A stretch of DNA of 8,330 nucleotides, taken from DATKCJ01 sp035513275 (GTDB lineage Bacteria > Verrucomicrobiota > Verrucomicrobiia > Opitutales > Opitutaceae). The position numbers and the translations under genes were made by a program. The notes below the pieces were generated by a model. The model was given only the letters and a program-made list of their open reading frames with translations. It had not been told where the DNA came from and did no database searches. Position 1 is the stretch's first letter. Each line of letters opens with the position of its first letter. Below, piece by piece: positions 1 through 7,304 of this stretch. The stretch covers positions 1-8,330 of the forward strand of contig DATKCJ010000307.1 in NCBI GenBank assembly GCA_035513275.1, read 5' to 3'.

Positions 1-1136
1 AGTGAAAGCAGCGCATTGAGGACGAAGGCGGCGTCGCGAAACCAAAAGCGCTTGTAGGTGTCGGGCCCGGGAAAGACATCGTCCGGCGTCAGCAAGACCA
101 GCGTGGAAACAGCAGTGTCGAAGAGTGCCTGTGTCCGCACATCGCCCACCTGCAGTTTCGCAAGATCCGCCTGCGCATCGCGCCAGGTCTGCGTCGCAGT
201 GCACTTGGGCCGCCGCTCCGGGTTGAGTTCGTCATAGATGGGAATCCGCAGCTCGAGCGGAGATTCGCGCAACTCGTCGGCCGGAAACAGCGCGGCCGCA
301 CTGGCGAGTCCCACGTCGCACGACGCCTCGGAAAGCGGGCTCTCCTCGTGAAGGCGGTGCGAGACGTCGCCCTTGCGGTAAACAGAGACCGCGTGGCGCC
401 CCGGCACGCGATCGAACTGAACGGCGGGCCGGCCGTCGACCGCCCACTCCTTCCGATTTTCAGCGAGCTCGATCTTGTGCACGAAGCTGATCCCTTCCGG
501 ATTGTAGGGCCGCAGCACGACCGCGACAAGTCCACGGCCCGTGGGAGCCCGCACGCTCACGCAGCAAACCGGCTCGTCCGACTCGAGGTTGAGCCGGACA
601 CTGGTTGCGATGCTGGCGGTTGGCCACGAGGCGAGCGAATCGACCGACAGGTTGTCCGTCAGTCTGAGTGCCTGCTGGAACTCGCCGCTCTTCGAGGGTG
701 CGAGCACCGGACCCTCGTCCGGCAAGAACCAGAAATCAAGGGACCATCCGTCGTAGCCCGGAGTCACGAGACCACGCGGATCGACAATTGGATACCAGGC
801 AACGCCGGGCAGGCCAACCGCCGTCCAGTTGCGATGCGTGAGATTGATGTGACTGAAGGAGAACGCGCGCGGAATGAACGACTCGTCCGCCGGGTTGAAC
901 TGCTTCTCGACCCAATACGGCCACACCCAGTCGAGGTTGTTCTGGATCGCCCGGGTGTTCACAAGGCCGCGCGCGTGGAAGAGCATGCCGGCGCGAAGCA
1001 ACTCGATCGGCTCCCCGACCTCGGATGGCTGCGCAAACCGCCGCATTTTCGCCACGAGCCCTATCGGATCCAGAAATCCATACGAACGTGCCAAGCGTGT
1101 GATCAGCAGTCGGGCGGGTTTGGAGTTCAAGAACAT
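1..1136 (-). CDS. Probable glycosidase-like protein, (alpha/alpha)6-barrel type, N-terminal part (C-terminus beyond window)
   Basis: The frame reads from ATG at 1136 to the window edge without a stop: 378 complete codons, 3' end missing. An in-frame TGA lies five codons upstream, so 1136 is the first possible ATG; no clear Shine-Dalgarno precedes it. There is no signal peptide or membrane segment. Residues about 60-110 are rich in Trp and aromatics (WVWPYWVEKQF at 70-80, THRNWTAVG at 100-108). Residues about 175-300 look like a beta-rich domain. From about 310 helical sequence begins, with FWFRDAAF at 364-371. A W-x-R-D motif early in a helical region is typical of six-hairpin glycosidases (glucoamylase, trehalase and debranching-enzyme-like families). 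The catalytic acids would lie beyond the window, so substrate and activity cannot be assigned. It follows the phospho-sugar mutase on the same strand, across a 293-base repeat-bearing gap. The coding call is strong; the glycosidase assignment is tentative. Confidence 0.8.
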   Translation of the reverse strand, partial: MFLNSKPARLLITRLARSYGFLDPIGLVAKMRRFAQPSEVGEPIELLRAGMLFHARGLVNTRAIQNNLDWVWPYWVEKQFNPADESFIPRAFSFSHINLTHRNWTAVGLPGVAWYPIVDPRGLVTPGYDGWSLDFWFLPDEGPVLAPSKSGEFQQALRLTDNLSVDSLASWPTASIATSVRLNLESDEPVCCVSVRAPTGRGLVAVVLRPYNPEGISFVHKIELAENRKEWAVDGRPAVQFDRVPGRHAVSVYRKGDVSHRLHEESPLSEASCDVGLASAAALFPADELRESPLELRIPIYDELNPERRPKCTATQTWRDAQADLAKLQVGDVRTQALFDTAVSTLVLLTPDDVFPGPDTYKRFWFRDAAFVLNALLS

Positions 1137-1248
1137 GCCATAGATTAGTCATCATCCGGCCCCGGTGGTGCCGCACTAAGTTCGCGGGCTGTGCTCGGGA
1201 GTCACTTCGAGGCGACGGCATTGCTACTGCTGTGACACTGAACTCAAG

Positions 1249-1343
1249 GTAGCGCGACCCTCGCCGAAAGGCGCGTTGTGTAGCGAAGAAAGACGGTCAA
1301 CTCGCAACGACCGGACGTGCCTCTCGGCGAGAGGCACGCTACC
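1249..1343. repeat. Intergenic palindromic element A, bounded by GGTAGCG/CGCTACC
   Basis: A 95-base non-coding element with inverted ends GGTAGCG (1249-1255) and CGCTACC (1337-1343). Inside are a 4-bp stem with a GAAA loop (CGCC 1262-1265, GGCG 1270-1273) and a perfect 10-bp stem with a 3-base loop (CGTGCCTCTC 1316-1325, GAGAGGCACG 1329-1338). It shares ends and internal order (GGTAGC, GCGACC, then GGCGCG) with the element at 7227-7286, which suggests one dispersed family, REP- or MITE-like. No T-run follows the big stem, so it is not a classical terminator. The rest of the 1137-1429 gap, apart from element B, shows nothing I can name. Confidence 0.6.
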
Positions 1344-1360
1344 CCAGCAAGAACTCACCA

Positions 1361-1424
1361 GGTAGCCTGCGATGAGTAGGGCAGGTCTCTGACCTGCCGA
1401 CGCGGGTCAATAGACCCGCGCTAC
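1361..1424. repeat. Intergenic palindromic element B with two tandem hairpins
   Basis: A 64-base element bounded by GGTAGC (1361-1366) and GCTAC (1420-1424). It holds two perfect 8-bp stems in tandem: GGCAGGTC 1380-1387 with GACCTGCC 1391-1398 (3-base loop), and CGCGGGTC 1401-1408 with GACCCGCG 1413-1420 (4-base loop). On the minus strand it begins five bases after the stop codon of the phospho-sugar mutase. It could slow or end transcription, or protect the mRNA 3' end. There is no U-tract, so I call it a repeat rather than a proven terminator. Confidence 0.6.
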
Positions 1425-1429
1425 TCCAC

Positions 1430-3382
<1,953 letters not shown>

Positions 3383-3408
3383 GCTCAGATTGGAGGTTGA
3401 ACCATTCG

Positions 3409-4830
3409 TCAGCCGAGCACCAGCCCGGGCTCAATCGCAGGCTTGGGATTCTGTTGCGACCAGCTCTCTTTGAAAGTGCGGAGGTCGTGGCCGAAGAGTG
3501 GCGAGACTTCGATAACGAAGGGAGGCAGTCCGCTCGAGTCTACAGGAACGTTTGCGCCGCACGAGCGCAGCCAGCGAGCAAACTGCCGGAGTTGGTCGGC
3601 GCGGCAGGTATCGGCAGAGTCGACGCCGGTGGCGTTCTTCACTGGACTGAAGTCATCTGCGCGCGCGGTCTCAAGCACGATCGGATTCTTCGCGAAAGGC
3701 AGCGCGTCGAAGACGAACATCTCGAACTTCACGCCGTTTGCCTTTGCTGGATTCACGGTGTTTCCTGCGGCGTCGACACACACGATCTTTTTATCCGCGC
3801 GGTGAAACGGCAGTTCGCCCGCCCCGGCGCCGAGTCGTGACGCGAATTCGCGGTCGATTGCATGGATCGCGATGCTGCCCGCGATGAAGCGCAGCCGGCT
3901 GGTGATCGGATCGACCTGTTCCTGCATCGCAACCGGCAGGTCGCTGTATTCGACGACCTCGATCCGGCCGCCGCGCGTGCAAAAGTGACCGACCTTCTCA
4001 GCCGGCGCGACCTTGGGCACCATCTTGCTCGACATCTCAGAGCCGCTCGTGAGGTGGAAGCCGATGAACTCCGGGTCGACGCAGCGCACAAGCGGATTGT
4101 CGACTTGGAAATAGCTGAGCGTGTCGACGCCCTCGGAGCGCATGAGCGAGAGCGCACCGCTGCGATCGAGTGCGCGCAGCGAGCCGCCGTGGCCGTCGGG
4201 ACTCATCGCGATCAAGTCCTTTGCCTCGAGCAGAATCTTCCCTTCGAAATCCACCGCTGGCATCCGGCCCTGCTTGAAGAAGTGCACGCGCGCGGCGTCG
4301 AGTCCAAAGAACTTGTTGTCCGCGAAGAACGCCTCGGTTTGCGCGTGGTTCGCGTGGCTCGTCATGATGAACCAGTGCAGCGGCTTTCCGTAGCGACGCC
4401 CCGCCGCGAGAATCTTCTCCGCGAACACTTGGAAGAGCGGCTTCTTGGTGACAGGCGTCACTGGAAACGTCCCCTTCGGTCCATCGTAGCCGAGGCGCGT
4501 GCCCTGCCCGCCCGCGACGACAAACGCCGCGACGCGTCCGGCGCTCAGCGCTTCCTCGCCCGCGGCGCGCGCGCTCTCCCACGCGGATGCGTCGCCGCCG
4601 TTTGCTGGCAGCGACGTGTAGGGCGCGGGCTCGAGTCCCGAAAAATCGCCTGTGCCTGAGGACCGTCCGCGGATCAGCGTGTCGGTGAGCCGCGCGATTT
4701 CGTCGAGGTCGATCTCGGCCGCGTCGGCGGCGAGCTGCTCACGCGCTGCCACGTCGAGTTGGTCCCAAAACTGGAAGACGTGGCCCTGTCCCTTGTTTGC
4801 GAAATGTTCGCGCAGGCTGGAAGCGTCCAT
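3409..4830 (-). CDS. UDPGP-family uridylyltransferase, UAP-like (UDP-N-acetylhexosamine or UDP-glucose pyrophosphorylase)
   Basis: A 473-residue nucleotidyltransferase that joins UTP to a sugar-1-phosphate, giving UDP-sugar and pyrophosphate. The fold signature AGGQGTRLG is at 106-114 (Arg112), followed by the PKG lysine (Lys119). Next come SPDGHGG at 210-216, YFQVDNP at 240-246 with Asp244 as probable metal ligand, VEYSDL at 293-298, KFEMFVFD at 368-375 and DDFSPVKNA at 392-400. These match the eukaryotic UAP1/AGX type more closely than bacterial GalU or GlmU. One difference is His214, where I recall UAP1 having Asn (GNGG). GlcNAc-1-P, GalNAc-1-P or Glc-1-P are all possible substrates. The frame is open to 5013, but the extra 61 codons run through intergenic palindromes, have unusual composition and precede the natural N-terminus, so I start at ATG 4830. 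Only a weak purine run (AAGAA) precedes it. The mutase follows 26 bases later, probably in one operon. Confidence 0.92.
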   Translation of the reverse strand: MDASSLREHFANKGQGHVFQFWDQLDVAAREQLAADAAEIDLDEIARLTDTLIRGRSSGTGDFSGLEPAPYTSLPANGGDASAWESARAAGEEALSAGRVAAFVVAGGQGTRLGYDGPKGTFPVTPVTKKPLFQVFAEKILAAGRRYGKPLHWFIMTSHANHAQTEAFFADNKFFGLDAARVHFFKQGRMPAVDFEGKILLEAKDLIAMSPDGHGGSLRALDRSGALSLMRSEGVDTLSYFQVDNPLVRCVDPEFIGFHLTSGSEMSSKMVPKVAPAEKVGHFCTRGGRIEVVEYSDLPVAMQEQVDPITSRLRFIAGSIAIHAIDREFASRLGAGAGELPFHRADKKIVCVDAAGNTVNPAKANGVKFEMFVFDALPFAKNPIVLETARADDFSPVKNATGVDSADTCRADQLRQFARWLRSCGANVPVDSSGLPPFVIEVSPLFGHDLRTFKESWSQQNPKPAIEPGLVLG

Positions 4831-4920
4831 GTTCTTAAAGAAGACACGCCGGTGGCGGAAACGGGCAACTGAAAATTGGGCGGGGCGCATACGTAGAAGC
4901 CCGCTCGCAGGCGACTCCGC

Positions 4921-4959
4921 GCGCCGAAGGCGCCTTGGAATGCGGCACTCGCGTGCCGC
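4921..4959. repeat. Intergenic palindromes in the gap between the septum-protein and pyrophosphorylase genes
   Basis: Two adjacent perfect stems: GCGCC 4921-4925 with GGCGC 4929-4933 (GAA loop), and GCGGCAC 4942-4948 with GTGCCGC 4953-4959 (TCGC loop). The sequence TTGGAATGCGGCA (4935-4947) on the plus strand reappears on the minus strand as TTGGAGTGCGGCA (5018-5006), so this and the element at 4972-5028 look like two copies of one repeat in opposite orientation. No gene is supported between 4831 and 5044; the rest of that gap shows nothing further. Confidence 0.55.
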
Positions 4960-4971
4960 TTTCGATACGCA

Positions 4972-5028
4972 CGCCAGCGGACTCCCCAAAAAAGCGGCAG
5001 AGGACTGCCGCACTCCAAGACGCTGGCG
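4972..5028. repeat. Nested palindromic element with outer arms CGCCAGCG/CGCTGGCG
   Basis: Outer perfect 8-bp arms (4972-4979 and 5021-5028) enclose an inner 7-bp hairpin (GCGGCAG 4994-5000, CTGCCGC 5005-5011). The two-level symmetry and the inverted related copy at 4935-4959 point to a small dispersed palindromic element rather than chance. The inner stem seems to double as a terminator. Confidence 0.55.
4988..5011 (-). terminator. Rho-independent-type terminator after the DivIC/FtsB-like gene
   Basis: Read on the minus strand, a 7-bp GC-rich stem (GCGGCAG, loop TCCT, CTGCCGC) is followed at once by six T residues (4993-4988). It starts 33 bases past the TAG of the septum-protein gene. Its form and place fit intrinsic termination, which would separate that gene from the pyrophosphorylase-mutase pair. 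It lies within a repeat element, so the function may be acquired. Confidence 0.6.
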
Positions 5029-5044
5029 CGATGCCAGACGCCCA

Positions 5045-5386
5045 CTACTCCTGAAACCGAAACACGACTTCCGACGGATGCGCGTAGCCGAGTTTCTTGC
5101 GAATCACGCTCTCCACGAATTCGGGATCGTTCGAAAGCTGGACGAGGTAGCGCTCCTGCTCCTTCAGACGCTCTTCCGCATCGGCGAGCCGGCGGCGACT
5201 CTCGGCCTCTTGCGCGCGGAGGTTCGTCAATTCCTGGTAGGACTGCACGAACGAGATCCCCGCAAACAGGCTGAGAGCGAGGAAAAGGACCGCATAGAAG
5301 GTGGCGAGTAGGCGCCCGAGGGACATGTCAGGGAAACCGCGTAACGAAATGATGAAAAGCACGTTGCCGCCGTGCAGTCGCACCAT
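5045..5386 (-). CDS. Septum formation initiator family protein (DivIC/FtsB-like)
   Basis: A small bitopic membrane protein with the DivIC/FtsB layout. From ATG 5386 it has 113 residues: a short N-terminus, one membrane helix at about 26-47, a charged coiled coil rich in Glu, Arg and Leu at about 49-85, and a conserved-looking tail DPEFVESVIRKKLGYAHPSE (88-107) followed by VVFRF. The DPEFVE...KLGY pattern near the C-terminus is typical of the family, which bridges early and late divisome proteins with an FtsL/FtsQ-type partner. I chose 5386 because a good Shine-Dalgarno (GGGGAAGG, 5400-5393) lies six bases upstream. ATG 5326 would give a 93-residue protein nearer the usual family length, and ATG 5434 a longer one; both lack a clear ribosome site. 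It is divergent from the ATPase gene and is the first gene of the minus-strand group, but a terminator follows it. Confidence 0.85.
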   Translation of the reverse strand: MVRLHGGNVLFIISLRGFPDMSLGRLLATFYAVLFLALSLFAGISFVQSYQELTNLRAQEAESRRRLADAEERLKEQERYLVQLSNDPEFVESVIRKKLGYAHPSEVVFRFQE

Positions 5387-5392
5387 AAAGGA

Positions 5393-5400
5393 CCTTCCCC
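5393..5400 (-). promoter_or_regulatory. Ribosome binding site deciding the start of the DivIC/FtsB-like gene
   Basis: GGGGAAGG on the minus strand, six bases before ATG 5386. It is the clearest Shine-Dalgarno in the window; the other starts here have weak or no match. It favours 5386 over the in-frame ATGs at 5434 and 5326. Confidence 0.5.
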
Positions 5401-5429
5401 GGGGCAAATCAATCCTTTTCAGAGCGGCG

Positions 5430-5461
5430 GCCACGCGTTAACGCTTCACGGTCCGCGTGGC
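5430..5461. promoter_or_regulatory. Perfect inverted repeat in the divergent intergenic region (possible operator)
   Basis: GCCACGCG (5430-5437) and CGCGTGGC (5454-5461) are exact reverse complements separated by 16 bases. The site lies between the divergent genes, 26 bases before the ATPase start and 43 bases before the septum-gene start. It could bind a dimeric regulator, with half-sites about two helical turns apart, or form a hairpin in a leader RNA. I could not place convincing -10/-35 boxes for either gene. Confidence 0.35.
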
Positions 5462-5487
5462 AGTCGCCCGCGACCCAGCCAAACACG

Positions 5488-6303
5488 ATGTATCAAGAGT
5501 TCTACGGATTTCGGGAGATGCCGTTCAACATCACCCCGGACCCGAAGTTCCTGTACCTGAGCCCCGCGCACCAGGACGCGCTTCAGCACCTGAAATACGG
5601 AATTCAGGAGCGGAAGGGTTTCATCGTGCTCATCGGAGAAGTGGGTTGCGGCAAGACGACTCTTTGCCGTGCGTTTCTCAACGAGCTCGACCCCGCGCGC
5701 TACGAGACCGCTCTGGTGCTTAATCCGCGCGTCACAGAGACGGAGATGCTCGAGACGATTCTACTCGAGCTCGGCGAGACCGTCGAAGGCCGATCGCAGA
5801 ACGCACTCGTCTCGCAGGTGAACAAGGCGCTCCTCGAGCGCATCCACGCCGGCAAGGACATCGTGCTCATCATCGACGAGTGCCAGAACCTCACGTTCGA
5901 AGTGCTCGAACAGGTGCGCCTTCTCTCGAATCTCGAGACCGACAAACAGAAGCTTCTCCAAATCGTCCTGATGGGTCAGCCCGAGTTCAAGGACAAGCTC
6001 CGCCAGGACCGCCTCCGCCAGCTCCGCCAGCGCGTGCTCGTGCACTACGAACTCAACGCGCTCTCGCGGCACGAGATGGAGCACTACGTGCAGCACCGGC
6101 TCACGCTTGCCGGCTCCAACGGCCGTCCGCGCTTCACACCGCACGCGCTCCGCTCGATCTACCGCCACAGCAAGGGCGTGCCGCGCATCGTGAACAATCT
6201 CTGCGACAAATCGCTGCTCTCCGCATTCGTACGCGACTCCGACGAAGTGAACTGGTGGGACGTCCGCCGCGCACTCAAGGAAGTCGCCACCTTGACGGAC
6301 TGA
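5488..6303 (+). CDS. ExeA/GspA-family AAA+ ATPase
   Basis: A 271-residue cytosolic P-loop ATPase. Walker A is GEVGCGKTT at 50-58 (Lys56), Walker B is VLIIDECQN at 126-134 (Asp130, Glu131), a sensor-1-like MGQPE is at 162-166, and a sensor-2-like GVPRIVN is at 230-236. The opening MYQEFYGFREMPFNITPDP is the hallmark N-terminus of the ExeA/GspA family, also seen in the PEP-CTERM/exosortase-locus ATPases. Aeromonas ExeA, as I recall, is about twice as long, with a membrane helix and a peptidoglycan-binding domain; this protein stops after the ATPase module. The next gene encodes a GspB-like protein. In type II secretion GspA and GspB work together to place the secretin in the envelope; here the target may instead be polysaccharide export. 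ATG 5488 places the conserved MYxxFYGF at the N-terminus; no Shine-Dalgarno is evident. Confidence 0.92.
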   Translation: MYQEFYGFREMPFNITPDPKFLYLSPAHQDALQHLKYGIQERKGFIVLIGEVGCGKTTLCRAFLNELDPARYETALVLNPRVTETEMLETILLELGETVEGRSQNALVSQVNKALLERIHAGKDIVLIIDECQNLTFEVLEQVRLLSNLETDKQKLLQIVLMGQPEFKDKLRQDRLRQLRQRVLVHYELNALSRHEMEHYVQHRLTLAGSNGRPRFTPHALRSIYRHSKGVPRIVNNLCDKSLLSAFVRDSDEVNWWDVRRALKEVATLTD

Positions 6304-6334
6304 GCGGACAACAATAACCCTCAAGCACTCCCGA

Positions 6335-7189
6335 ATGAGCCTCATCAACGACGCCCTCAAGAAAGCTCAACGCGATCGTTCGGGAGAAAACCCGCCGGCA
6401 CAGCAGCCCCCCACCGCGCCACCGCCGCCTTCGAGCGCTCACACTGCACCTGCAGCCACGTCGTCGGGATTCAAGGCCTGGCCGATCGTCGTCGCCGTCG
6501 CCATCGTCGTTGTCGGTTTCCTCGGCTGGAGGATGTTCGCGCCCTCGAAACCGGCGGACACAGTCGCCACGACAACCGAAAGTGCGCCGACAGCCACGGC
6601 ACCCGCATCATCGACTCCCGCACCTGTCGCTGCGCAACCCGAGCCACAGCCAGTTGCGAGCGCGCCGACAACCCAGCCGACTGAAGCCACTCCATCTACG
6701 ACGACCGTTGCGCCCGCGACCGAGACCCCCGCCGAGGTCGCGACCACGACTCCCGCTGCCACCGCGCCTGCCGTTCAGGCCCAGCCCGCGCCTGCATCCG
6801 AGCCGCCGCCTGCCGTTGCGGTGAAAGTTGACGAGCAGCCCACAGTCGCGGTGAGCATTCCTTCGACGACCACTGCCGCGCTGACCGCCGCGCCGCAGGA
6901 ACTGCCTGCGACCGTCATCACAATTCCCGATGGCCCGGTCGGCACTTCGCCCGCCGCGACTCTCATCAGTCTGCGACAGCAGGATCCACGGATTCTCGCC
7001 TACCTCGACGCGCTGCGCGTGAACGGCATCCGCCCGTCACCCGACGACCCGAAGGCACTGATGAACAATCGCGTCTTCCGGATCGGCGATGTCGTCGATC
7101 GCGAGCTGAATCTCCGCCTCACCTCGATCGCGCCCAACAAGCTGGGGTTCGAAGACGACCGCGGGATGCCCTATCTAAAGAGTTTCTAG
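6335..7189 (+). CDS. GspB-like single-pass membrane protein with Pro/Ala/Thr-rich linker
   Basis: A 284-residue protein. The N-terminal MSLINDALKKAQRDR is the conserved cytoplasmic motif seen in GspB-type and exosortase-locus proteins coded next to ExeA-type ATPases. One membrane helix is at about 49-67. A low-complexity region rich in Ala, Pro, Thr and Val (about 70-205) follows and probably spans the periplasm. The compact C-terminal domain (about 206-284), with YLDALRVNGIR (223-233), RVFRIGDVVDREL (246-258) and LTSIAPNKLGFED (262-274), resembles the C-terminal domain of GspB-like proteins. It starts 31 bases after the ATPase stop, so the two are very likely co-transcribed and may form a complex, the ATPase binding the cytoplasmic N-terminus (inference from the GspA/GspB pair). 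No ribosome site is evident, but MSLINDAL makes ATG 6335 secure. Confidence 0.85.
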   Translation: MSLINDALKKAQRDRSGENPPAQQPPTAPPPPSSAHTAPAATSSGFKAWPIVVAVAIVVVGFLGWRMFAPSKPADTVATTTESAPTATAPASSTPAPVAAQPEPQPVASAPTTQPTEATPSTTTVAPATETPAEVATTTPAATAPAVQAQPAPASEPPPAVAVKVDEQPTVAVSIPSTTTAALTAAPQELPATVITIPDGPVGTSPAATLISLRQQDPRILAYLDALRVNGIRPSPDDPKALMNNRVFRIGDVVDRELNLRLTSIAPNKLGFEDDRGMPYLKSF

Positions 7190-7196
7190 GATTGGC

Positions 7197-7212
7197 CCTG
7201 CGCAAGCGCAGG
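7197..7212 (+). other. Small hairpin just after the GspB-like gene
   Basis: CCTGCGC (7197-7203) and GCGCAGG (7206-7212) form a perfect stem with a very tight loop, eight bases after the stop codon. No T-run follows, so it is at best a weak or Rho-assisted terminator, or an mRNA 3' end stabiliser. Confidence 0.35.
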
Positions 7213-7226
7213 CCCTAGAACTCCGA

Positions 7227-7286
7227 GGTAGCCCGCGACCTCCGGGCGCGGGTGTTTGGACCCGTCCTCGGATAAGCCGCGCTACC
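7227..7286. repeat. Intergenic palindromic element C, bounded by GGTAGC/GCTACC
   Basis: A 60-base element with inverted ends GGTAGC (7227-7232) and GCTACC (7281-7286). Two overlapping, mutually exclusive stems are possible: CCCGCG 7232-7237 with CGCGGG 7247-7252, and CGGGT 7249-7253 with ACCCG 7260-7264. Ends and internal order match element A in the same orientation. It sits between the GspB-like gene and the ligase-like gene and ends 18 bases before the ligase start. Confidence 0.55.
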
Positions 7287-7304
7287 CCATAGCACATCCC
7301 CTCC

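Noticed and set aside
348..1148. Open frame of 266 codons on the plus strand near the left edge
   Set aside because: It mirrors the minus-strand frame 1136-1, which has aromatic-rich conserved-looking motifs and runs off the edge. The plus translation is Arg/His/Glu-rich with no domain.
1249..1424. Possible CRISPR array from several hairpin repeats
   Set aside because: The hairpins differ in sequence and there is no regular repeat-spacer spacing.
4831..5013. 61-codon N-terminal extension of the pyrophosphorylase
   Set aside because: The extension is translated palindromic repeat sequence, has unusual composition and precedes a natural family N-terminus at ATG 4830.
5387..5487. Sigma-70-type promoter boxes in the divergent gap
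   Set aside because: No -35/-10 pair with acceptable match and spacing could be seen on either strand, so none is listed.
6439..6762. Minus-strand frame of 107 codons with Gly/Val/Ala-rich product
   Set aside because: It lies opposite the Ala/Pro/Thr-rich linker of the GspB-like gene; the low complexity produces open frames on both strands.
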